Positions 56,388 through 64,000 of a DNA stretch of 64,000 bases are shown piece by piece. A program made the translations under genes and the position numbers. Location of the stretch: assembly GCA_965112735.1 (NCBI GenBank), contig OZ218950.1, forward strand, positions 124,001 through 188,000. Reading direction: 5' to 3'. Positions within the stretch are counted from its first letter, which is position 1. The number at the start of each line of letters is the position of its first letter. The stretch comes from Phaeosaccion multiseriatum (taxonomy: Eukaryota; Ochrophyta, other classes). Below the pieces are notes generated by a model, which did no database searches, had not been told where the DNA came from, and worked only from the letters and a program-made list of their open reading frames with translations.

Positions 56388-59300
56388 TCAGGCGGCCGCT
56401 CCGTCGATGGCTCCCATGAGCCCCCAGTCGAGGGTTTCTGCTGCTTCGTGCTGCGTCATGGTGGCTCGAAGGAGGGTGCCATACCTGATCTCCCGCTGTG
56501 AGAGGGCGCGTTGAAGGGCGAGGGACAGTTGTTGGCGCAGGAGGCCCTTGATGGGGCCCGTGGCTGCCGCCGCTGCGGGGCCGAGCCCTCTTGATGCCTT
56601 GTGGATGGCCATCGCCTCGATGAGCTCGTCCGTTTGGTGGCCCAGTCTGCCGTACGTCTCGATTGCAATGCACTTCAGGGTTGAAGTCCCGGGCAGAAAA
56701 CTGCCCAGGTAGTGGGTGCGCTTGCGTTCTTCGGCGGCGGCTGCTGCGTGGCCTGGCGTGGTGGAGGCCCGTCCCACGTGAGTGGGGGCGGTGGGGTTGG
56801 TGACGGTGATGTCGCAGAGGAGGTTTCTCCGCAGGGGTGCGTCCGCTCCCGGGAAGCTACCTGCGGGATAGGTCAGGTCCATGCGTAGGTCTCGGCCTGC
56901 TCGGGTGCCCGTGGGGCCGTCGAAGCAGGTCTGGTCCTCTACACGTGCTCCTCCAATGCCCACGCTGTGCATCATCCTCCCGAAGGCCTTGACGAGGAGG
57001 TGGTGTGTGTGGTTGTGGAGGCCGGTGCGGGGGCAGATGGTGGCGTGGGTAGTGCTTGCCGTGCGGGCGCAGCCTGTGCCAAGGCAGGGTGGGGGCGGGT
57101 CCGCGTATGGCGTGTTGACACCGAGGTTGCGACGAAGGGCCATGGTCCATTCTGCGGGGGCCATGGTGTTGTGGCCGTGGGGGAGCGCTCCGAGGAAGGC
57201 CATGGCGCCCCTTCCTCGCTGTGAGTGGAGTCGGGCTGTTGCCATTTCCTGTGTCTCCTCTCCCCTCTGTGCCTCTGCCGGTGTGACGTCGATGGTGGCG
57301 ATGCTCTGCGTCAGCTCCTCATGGCGGCGTTTGTGGATGAAGGTGGTGAGGGCCTTCTGGACGCCGTGGGTCGGTTGACGGCCTGCCTGATGGCTCCTGC
57401 GCACGTTGCGTCGCGCTGTGTCCTGGGCTTGGTGGTCAGGCGGCTCGAGTACGCGTGAGCGGGCCTCGTCGAACTGTGCCTGACCCACTGCTTGGATGAG
57501 GGGGGCCTCAGGGACCCCCTCCTCGTGCAGGAGGTTGACGCTGTCGGCGACGCTCTTGAGGGCTCCGTTGGTGAACAGCTGGTCCGGTAGGGCGCTCTCT
57601 TGGGAGCCTTCCCGGCGTGCGGTGCGGCTGAGCAGGGGGGGAGGGTGAGCATCTTGTTGCCAAGGTATGCTGCTGGGGCGATGTCGTGGAGGCTGGTGAG
57701 GCCGAGGCCGCCGAAGCGCCGTGCCGTATGCATTTGTAGGCGCTGTGTCTCCGTCCATGGCTCCTCTTGTGCATCTGCGGCCTGCTCCAGAGGGGGGCAT
57801 CGGGGAGTCGCATGATGTGGGCCATTGTCGCTCTGTTGGTGCGGTCTGCCCTGCTGCCGAGGGCGCGTCGGAAGATGGAGGGGTCAATGGCTCTCGCCAG
57901 GTGTGTGAGCCTGGCTGGGAGGCATTGGAGGAGGACGAGGGTGGCCGCCTGGGTGTTGTCCCACTCGCTGCAGTGTTTGGCGAGTTGGAGGTAGCCCCTG
58001 GGGTCTTCTTGGCCGAGGATGTTGCGGAGGTACTCTTCGATGTACTCCTCCGTGCCGACGGGGATGCCGGCTACCACGGTACCCTCGGTGGCAAGTGTGG
58101 CGCCCTGCCGTTGGGCGTGGTCCCTGTCAGCCTGTGTTGGCTGCTTGCCTTTGCCCATGAGGTAAACCGTTTTCCTCTCGTTGAACTCGAGGCCCAAGCC
58201 TCGGAATTGGGCTTGGAGATGGGCATGGCGTGGGGCGTAGGTCTGTAGGGGTGCGTCGGGTTCCAGCTGGTCCATGAGGTCGTCTGCGTAGGCGGAGATG
58301 GTGGGGCGGTTCGCTGCGGTGTCGGCTGTGTTCTGAACTTTCAGCACTGGGTGGATGGCGGCTGCGAACATGAGAGGCCCTTCTGGTGCTCCTTGGTTGA
58401 CTCCGGAGCTCTGGTGGATGGTCTGGGTGCCGTCTGGTGTGAGGGCGTTGTGGGCGGAGGCGTGGGAGAGGCTGGCGATGGCGTAGTTGATGCCTGCTGG
58501 GTCGATGGTAGGGAGTGCTCCTGAGGCTAGGACGCCTCTGGCACGCGACACGCGGGTGTAGGCCTTGGTGATGTCATGCAGCACGACGGTTTTGCCGGCA
58601 TCGTGCGCTAGCTGGGCTGCTGCGGCGTGTGTTTCCCCTCCGCCTCTGACCGCTACCGCTAGCTGTCCTGCGCTTCTGAGCTCTGGGCCCACCCTGTCCG
58701 CGATGAGCTTCATGTGACAGCTCTCCACGAGGCTGCGGTAGAGGTTGGGGGATGTCACAGGACGCGCTTTCTCGCCGAGGGCTGCGGCGCTGGTGCTGAA
58801 CCACCGTTTGGCGAGCTGTGGAGGCAGTGGAGTGTCCCCCGTTCGGAGCAGCTCGTAGGTGTCAGTCAGAGCCTCCACGATTGCGTACTCCTGGGGGCTG
58901 TCCGGGGGGTACTTGACGTGGCTCGCCCTGCGCCCGTCTGCTCCTTGGCCCTTCCAGAAGTTGACCCTCCGGTAGGTCAGCAGCATGGCTGTGCTGATCT
59001 CCTCTCTGGTGACGTCGTTGCCATTCTCGGGGTGCTCCTGCACCTGGGTTCTGGCGTACTCCCTGGCTGCTGCTGCTGCTGTGTTGATCTCTTCGAGGCT
59101 CTCGTCGACGTGCGCTTGCTGGAGGCGTCTAAAGGTCTCGTGTGTGGGAGGGAGGTGGCCGTCTCTGCTCTTTGTGCTGAGCCTCGCCGCGGCCTTGTGC
59201 AGGCCTCCGGGTTTGGTGAGCAGGTGGGCGCAGGTTTCTCTCCGTCGCTCCTCTGTCTGTGCCTGTGCTGGGGGTGGTGGGCGGCGTGCGTGTGCTGTGG

Positions 59301-59634
59301 CTATCGCTGCTTGTGCGAGTGGGGCGATGTCGAGGTCGAGGACCATCTGTATCCGCTGCTGGCGGCTGTAGGCTCCGTCTTTAGAGAAGAGCATGGCAGG
59401 GAGGAGGTGGTGGAAGACATCCCATGCCAGAAGGGTGTGGAGGGTGGCGTCGGTGGGGCCGTTCTTGTGGGCCCTCAGCGCCCTGTTCCAGTTGTTGAGC
59501 GCTCTTTGCTGTAAGCTGATAATCGAGCTGACGTGGCGGGGGTTGCACTGCGCTACTGTCTCAAACACGAGTGTTGAGAGGATGGTACCCTGCGGGTCCA
59601 GGGCCCCTAGGCGGAGGACGTTTGGGTGCTGCAT
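56388..59634 (-). CDS. Retrotransposon ORF2: reverse transcriptase and restriction-like endonuclease
   Basis: About 1,080 residues if two one-base frame changes are ignored. RT landmarks: GADGRRASHV; EKARPVTSPNLYRSL; motif A DITKAYTRV (about 58557-58577); motif B GVNQGAPEGPLMF (about 58378); catalytic YADD (about 58280-58291); motif D LGLEFNERKTVYL. Downstream come RRFGGLGLTSLHDIAPAAYL, a C-x4-C-x7-H-x3-C knuckle (CARTASTTHATIC) and an endonuclease with RMDLTYP, LLCDITVTNP (about 56805) and KRTHYLGSF (about 56715), as in R2-type RLE domains. Frame changes fall in a 6-G run (57792-57797) and a 7-G run (about 57635-57641), each fitting one missing base. The ATG at 59634 overlaps the end of ORF1; an in-frame fusion with ORF1 is possible. 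Confidence 0.88.
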
Positions 59635-62600
59635 GGGCCATCCTTCCTCGGGTGTATCGTCGTTGGCTGGCCCTTCTCCGTCCCCTCCGTCCCCGCCGCT
59701 ACCTCCTTGGCCTCTGCTCCGTCCTCCTCCCCCTCGTCTCGCTGCTGCTGCTGTGGTTCCTTGCGTGCGTGTGCTATCTCCCCCTGCCCTTTCTCTCTGA
59801 GGTCCCCTCTCTGCTGCTGCTCCTTGTCCGTTTCCTTCCCCCTCCCTCGTCCTCCTCTTCCTCCTTCTACTCCACTTGGCGCTGCTGCGATTGCTCCTCC
59901 TCCTCCTCCTCCTCCTCCTCCTTCCGCGTGCCCTCGCCCTCCTCCTCTGCCCGTGGGGGTGGTGGGTTGGTACGGGTTGAGCCTGGCCGTTGCTGTCGTG
60001 TGCTGGGGCGTTGCCGTACGCGACGGGTCCTCGTTTGGGTCTGGGCCTAGATAGGCGTTCTCGAGGTCGTTGAGGGGGCCTTGGTAGGCCGATGCTGCGT
60101 TGCCTTGGGTGAGGATGGTCCTGAGGGCGGGGATGGCTCGTTGAGCTTGGTAGCCAGCCATGCAGCCTTGCGCGGGGCAGGGGAGGTTGCCTGGTGGTAT
60201 GACGGGCTGCTGGTTGGCTCTCCTCAGTGTGGCTTGGTCGTTCAGGTGGTGAAGGAGGCACGCGGGGTGAACGGTGTGTTGGCAGCGTCGGGTGCGTACT
60301 GGCCACTCCGTGGTTGGTGCGATGAAAGGGGGGTCCGCGTCTGACATGCATATGCAGCATATCGGGGCTGGGGGGGCGGTAGGTTGGGGTGGGGGTGTGT
60401 GTCGGGTGGTGGGGGGTGGCTGGGACTGGCGGCGTCGCCCTTGGCTGGCCTGCGCGTGCTGCTGATGCGACTCTCTGCGCTCCCTCGCTAGGCGATCCCT
60501 TGCGCGGCCCATAGCTCTCCCTCCTTGTGCTGTGATGGCCTGCTCGATCATGTGCCGGTAGCAGGGGTTGCGGCAGTAGGGGCAGAGGTGGTCGTTGCGG
60601 TTGGGGTACCTGCTCATGACTCCCAATGCGCAGTGGTTGTGCACGTGATGTTCGCCTTCGTGCATGGCGACTTGTGCTTGGCCAGTGAGCGGTTCCATAC
60701 ACACCGGGCAGTTGGGTAGCTCCTCGTTGTTGGTGGGGTCGCCTCCTCCTTCTCCTTCGTCACCTCCTCCCGCTGCTTGCCCTTCCCCTCCTTCTGCCGC
60801 TGCTTCCCGTGCCAGTGCTGGGCGCTCTCCTCCGCCTCTGCTGTTTTCGCCCTCTTCCCCCCCTGCTACTACTCTTCCTTCGCGGTCTCCTCGTCCCCCT
60901 CCCCTGTGTCCCGCTCGCTCTCCTCTCCCTCCTCCCTCCTGGTCGTGCTCTCGTGTAGTGTCTGTCCCACCTGCTCTTGTCGGTGGGGGCATGCTTCGAG
61001 CTCGTTGGATGGTTGGCGGTGCTGGTAGGCTTGCGGCTTCGTGTGCTCGTATGCAGGCGTTGCATAGGGGTTGTCGTAGGCCTGATTGCGGGAAGCGGGT
61101 AAGGAAGGATCTGCCGGAGTTTCGGTGGGCCAGGTTGCCGCATCCACTTGTGCAGTCCCGGAGCTGGTACGTATTATTCTGTGGTCCGCTCTGTGGGCCG
61201 TTGGCGCGGTACCACAGGATTGACGCGGCCTGGGGGTGGTGTTCGCGCATCCATCGGTCCCACTCTCTGCCGCGGTTCGGGTGGTGGCTCGACTGGTGCC
61301 TGATGAGGCGGTCTCTTGTGTTGCCTACCGTGACGAAGGTGTCGTGGCATTCGCCAAAGTTGCAGAGGATGCCCCCTTGAATGTTTCCATTGTCGGGGTG
61401 TCTTCGGTACACTCGGGCGTTGTTGGGGTTGTCCTCCGGTGTTGGTGGGCTGGGTGTGGTTGCGTCGCTTTGGGCGGGGGGTGGTGGCGGTCCTGGTGCG
61501 GTTCCCCGGGGGGCCTGTCTCGTGCGTAGGGCGAGGGCTTGCCCCGGCGCCCACCACGGTGTGGCCATGGTGTTGGCGAAGGGGGAGGTGGTGGTGTTGT
61601 TGGTGTGGTCGCGTAGGGCGTGGCCGTAGCGCTCAACGATGGCTTGGACGTCGGGTAATACCGCGATGAGTTCCTCCTGTCGTGAGGCGGTGATGTAGTC
61701 GTTGACCAACTCGTTGGAGGTGATCTCTTGGCCTGCGAGCGTGTGGGCATAGGCCTCCACGATCTGTTGCCATCCAAGGGGGTAATCTCCTCCCCCATGT
61801 GGTCTTCCGGGGGTGGTGGGGGGGCCTCCGCTCCTTAGAGCTTGTCTGAGGAGGGGCATATAGAAGTGCGAGTTGGTAGGCGGGAGCGCCGCGTCGCGCT
61901 GGTGGCGTATGGTGTTGCTCCATGTCGTTGGTGCGTGTCCATGCGTGTCTGTTTCGAGTGATGCTGTCTCTTCCTCGTGCGTCGTGGGGGGTGGTCGTAC
62001 GAGGTCGGCGATGGCCTCGGCCGTGTTGTGGTGGGTCAGTTCCGTCGCGGTGAGGTTTAGGCTTGCGAACTCAGCGCTGATGCGTCGGCTGGCGGATGCT
62101 GGCGCTTGTTCGTTGAAGAAGAGGTTCGGGTGTTGCCGTATGGGGGTCGTGGCTGTGAGGTGGGTGTCTTCGTATTCGTCTTGGAGGATGGAGACGATTT
62201 GCTCTGTGATCCCGTGTGCGTTTCTGTGAGTTGACGCGTTGGTGGTTTGGGCTGGATCTGAGGCTCGGAAAGTGGCGGTTGGCCTTTCCGGGCTGCGTGC
62301 TCGGGGGGTCCTGCTTCGTCCCCTTGGCCTCGTGGTTGGCTGCATGGGTGCTGGGCTGGTCGCTGTGGGGGGTGGTGCTGTTGTAGGGCCTGTTGTCTCG
62401 CTGGCGGGCGTGGTAGATCTCCTGGCGGCTGGTGCTGTTTGTTGCCGTGTCGTTGAGATCGGTTGTGGTTGCTGCTGCTGGGGGTGGGCTTCCGCTGCTG
62501 TTGCTGTGGGTTCCGTGAGTGCTGGTGGGAGCTGTGGGTCCTGCGGGAGGGTGTTGCGGGGTGCTGCGGCCGCTGGTGGAGCCGTGATGGGGGTGGGCAC

Positions 62601-62771
62601 GCCTTCCCGTGCTGGTGTTTGGCGAATTGCTGCTGCCGCTGCCCGTCTCTCCCTTCTTTCGAGCCGCTGCTGATCGCGGCTCATAGGTGGCTCCTGCTGG
62701 GTTGCTGTGAGGTTTGCTGGTGTCTCCTGGGCTCCGGGGGGCCGCGTGGCCCCCCTGTCGTCCCCTTCCAT
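59607..62771 (-). CDS. Retrotransposon ORF1 with C2H2-like and RING-like fingers
   Basis: 1,054 residues. A Pro/Thr/Ala/Arg-rich N-terminal third is followed by a C2H2-like finger around residues 466-492 (CNFGECHDTF then DRLIRHQSSHH), as used for target DNA recognition in R2-type proteins. Next is a Cys-rich patch near 535-570 (CTSGCGNLAH, LCNACIRAH). Near residue 686 is a RING-like motif NCPVCMEPL with HHVHNHC and CPYCRNPC. Near 804 a second, RING-H2-like motif has CCICMSDAD, RCQHTVHPACLLHHL and CPAQGC. The C-terminus is a charged Gly/Lys/Glu-rich stretch overlapping ORF2. I know of no R2-type element described with paired RING fingers, but could not search. Confidence 0.8.
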   Translation of the reverse strand: MEGDDRGATRPPGAQETPANLTATQQEPPMSRDQQRLERRERRAAAAAIRQTPAREGVPTPITAPPAAAAPRNTLPQDPQLPPALTEPTATAAEAHPQQQQPQPISTTRQQTAPAARRSTTPASETTGPTTAPPPTATSPAPMQPTTRPRGRSRTPRARSPERPTATFRASDPAQTTNASTHRNAHGITEQIVSILQDEYEDTHLTATTPIRQHPNLFFNEQAPASASRRISAEFASLNLTATELTHHNTAEAIADLVRPPPTTHEEETASLETDTHGHAPTTWSNTIRHQRDAALPPTNSHFYMPLLRQALRSGGPPTTPGRPHGGGDYPLGWQQIVEAYAHTLAGQEITSNELVNDYITASRQEELIAVLPDVQAIVERYGHALRDHTNNTTTSPFANTMATPWWAPGQALALRTRQAPRGTAPGPPPPPAQSDATTPSPPTPEDNPNNARVYRRHPDNGNIQGGILCNFGECHDTFVTVGNTRDRLIRHQSSHHPNRGREWDRWMREHHPQAASILWYRANGPQSGPQNNTYQLRDCTSGCGNLAHRNSGRSFLTRFPQSGLRQPLCNACIRAHEAASLPAPPTIQRARSMPPPTRAGGTDTTREHDQEGGGRGERAGHRGGGRGDREGRVVAGGEEGENSRGGGERPALAREAAAEGGEGQAAGGGDEGEGGGDPTNNEELPNCPVCMEPLTGQAQVAMHEGEHHVHNHCALGVMSRYPNRNDHLCPYCRNPCYRHMIEQAITAQGGRAMGRARDRLARERRESHQQHAQASQGRRRQSQPPPTTRHTPPPQPTAPPAPICCICMSDADPPFIAPTTEWPVRTRRCQHTVHPACLLHHLNDQATLRRANQQPVIPPGNLPCPAQGCMAGYQAQRAIPALRTILTQGNAASAYQGPLNDLENAYLGPDPNEDPSRTATPQHTTATARLNPYQPTTPTGRGGGRGHAEGGGGGGGGGAIAAAPSGVEGGRGGRGRGKETDKEQQQRGDLREKGQGEIAHARKEPQQQQRDEGEEDGAEAKEVAAGTEGTEKGQPTTIHPRKDGPCSTQTSSA

Positions 62772-63481
62772 GGTGGCCCTGTCTTAAGCAGAAAAAAAAG
62801 AAGGGTGTGGGGTGCGAGAAGCATCGGAAGCAAGGTGGGATGTGCGAGAGGCATGCACGAGTGAAGAGGGAGGGAGCGGAGCAGAAGGAGGAGAATGCCC
62901 GTTGTACGCCTGTGCCCAAGCGAGGAGCTGCGGAGGACATCAATGGGAGAGGAAGGAAGAGGGCAAAATGCGCCCCTTCAATGCCTGAGGGAGAGGAGGA
63001 GAGGAAGGAGGAAGGGAAGGAGGCACTGGAGGATGGGAATGGGGTGGGTTTGCTTTCGGGGCTGGGGCTTCATGTCGGGGACGAGGTTCAACTGCCCTGT
63101 GACCTGTGGAGAGGGCTGGAAGATGGCGGGGCTGATGCTGCCACGGCCTTCTGCGGTCGTCGGGACAGGGAGCTATCGAATGGCGTGGTGGTGGCTGTGG
63201 GCCGGAGTAAAGTGTTGCTGCTGCCCCACCTCGCTGTGCGCACAAAGAGGAAGGGGGCGAGCCTGGAGAGCATGATCCGAGGCTTTGCGTCTGCCTACCA
63301 CCGCTATCGCTCAGGAGAAGTAGGGGAGGATGATGATGACGACAAGCTGAAGGAGGAGTGGGCGGTGCTGGAGGAGAGCATGGTGACGGCGAGTGAGAAG
63401 AAGAGGCGCGGACGGAAGGCGCTGCGAGCGTGCGTGCGTGTGGAGGGCTCTGCTGCGGATACCTCGGGACTTGGGATTTAG

Positions 63482-64000
63482 TGACCCGATGGCCTTAATC
63501 CGCAGTGAAGCTTGGCACGTGCAATGGGCGAACCGTAGAGTAAGTCAATTGAAGTGAATTGCCCCACCCACTCGCCACACACTGTGCTTCATTTGGGGGG
63601 GGGGGGGGGGGGCGAACGAATGGTTTTAACATTCACAATGGACTTGGCAGCCTACGGGCACGCTGTGTGTGTCACTTGGCGCTGGAGCTGCAGAGATGAC
63701 TTGGCACGACATCGGTTACAGGTATAGAAGGAAGGCTTGATGGTAGATGGATGGCACACAGAATCCGAGGAGGGGGCTTGGAAGTGACTTGAAGACGAGG
63801 CTCGCTGGGGGGATGGGGCACGTAAGCTTACTTGATGATCAGTGTATGGATTGATTGATTGATTGATTGCACTCCCTCTCGTGTCTACTGCAGCCCTGCC
63901 CCGTGTGTGTGTGTGTGTGTGTGTGAAGAGAGGAGTCAAGTCCAGGCATGGCCGCAAAGTCAGGCGTGGACTCGTCTCCTCTCTGCACATCACCCCACTT
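63482..64000. other. Intergenic, no gene seen
   Basis: Holds a G homopolymer (about 63595-63612), a TTGA tetranucleotide run (about 63850-63868) and a (GT)n run (about 63903-63924). Confidence 0.65.

Larger units (their letters stand above)
56065..62808 (-). mobile_element. Full-length R2-type non-LTR retrotransposon
   Basis: 6.74 kb, antisense to the host gene, with 11-bp target duplications GGGGTGCGAGA at 56054-56064 and 62809-62819. Order 5' to 3' on the minus strand: ~37-nt 5' UTR, ORF1 (C2H2-like finger and two RING-like fingers), ORF2 (reverse transcriptase, CCHC knuckle, restriction-like endonuclease), ~320-nt 3' UTR ending TAATATACA without a poly(A) tail. RT plus C-terminal endonuclease, no LTRs, no APE domain and site specificity place it with R2/NeSL/Utopia-like elements. 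Clade needs a tree. Confidence 0.92.
54787..63481 (+). pseudogene. Tandem C-x4-C-x9-C-x2-H zinc-motif gene, split by two retroelements
   Basis: Host segments 54787-55370, about 55979-56064 and 62809-63481 encode one protein. The first part has seven motifs of the form CTVEGCDKQRRQGGLCQGHG (WRKY19-like cysteine/histidine repeats common in stramenopiles and plants), one more lies between the insertions, and a last one (GCEKHRKQGGMCERH) follows them. The end of the gene encodes a basic/acidic linker, then DEVQLPCDLWRGL and SNGVVVAVGRSKVLLLPHL. A 5-nt loss near 55343 shifts the motif frame to a TGA just before the first insertion. GT-AG borders that could remove most of each insertion exist (see findings), so it may not be dead. 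Function unknown; such repeats are presumed to bind zinc and perhaps DNA. Confidence 0.75.

Noticed and set aside
56388-57887. Separate host gene downstream of the reverse transcriptase
   Set aside because: It is the endonuclease end of ORF2, displaced by homopolymer frame changes, and is present in the truncated copy too.
56881-60054. Plus-strand open frames across the retroelement
   Set aside because: Shadows of the minus-strand ORFs; no recognisable domains, while the minus strand carries all RT and endonuclease motifs.

Overview
This window is nuclear DNA from a photosynthetic stramenopile (ochrophyte alga). Four lines of evidence support this. There is a fucoxanthin-chlorophyll a/c light-harvesting gene whose leader carries the ASAF plastid-import motif. 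Three further genes (START, ferredoxin, probably aldo/keto reductase) have ER-signal-plus-transit leaders. The genes have many phase-consistent GT-AG introns. The DNA is GC-rich and packed with triplet and hexanucleotide repeats. I cannot name the species. Exon joins below come from splice signals plus phase arithmetic on the sequence; there is no transcript evidence.

Layout, left to right. 0.3-4.9 kb (+): tesmin/TSO1 (CRC-domain) chromatin protein. 5-9.1 kb: repeat-rich ground with a foldback element, a decayed minus-strand gene, a hexanucleotide minisatellite and a second inverted repeat. 9.4-10.9 kb (-): MoaC-type molybdenum cofactor enzyme. 11.1-17.5 kb (-): CWC2-type splicing factor with a huge low-complexity tail. 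18.1-20.3 kb (+): TFIIH subunit SSL1/p44. 21.0-23.1 kb (+): five-span, prominin-like membrane protein. 24.7-25.3 kb (-): remnant of an FNIP/leucine-rich repeat gene. 25.8-28.7 kb (+): aldo/keto reductase with a Tat-like signal. 29.0-31.1 kb: light-harvesting gene (-) and plastid START-like gene (+), divergent. 32.4-38.4 kb (-): PPR protein of about 12 exons. 38.7-39.8 kb (+): plastid ferredoxin-like protein. 41.0-53.1 kb (-): 16-exon gene for a roughly 2,904-residue FYVE-like/helical-repeat/zinc-ribbon protein. 53.3-53.8 kb (+): RidA-family protein, one frameshift. 54.8-63.5 kb (+): tandem zinc-motif gene interrupted twice by the same retrotransposon.

The most interesting region is 54.8-63.5 kb. 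A 6.7 kb non-LTR retrotransposon (reverse transcriptase plus restriction-like endonuclease, preceded by an ORF with a C2H2-like finger and two RING-like fingers) and a 0.6 kb 5'-truncated copy sit at exactly the same base position of the repeated zinc-motif codons. They have the same orientation, and each is flanked by its own 11-12 bp target-site duplication. This is the signature of a site-specific element that uses a protein-coding tandem repeat as its home. Both insertions also carry, on the host sense strand, GT...AG borders that would remove nearly the whole element in phase 0.

Other novel signals are a dispersed motif, GTTGGTGATACAGC, that occurs about 30 times in both orientations and several reading frames inside exons; a second motif, GATGGCAGTGGATGG, mainly in introns and spacers; and a FYVE domain that has lost exactly one of its two zinc sites.
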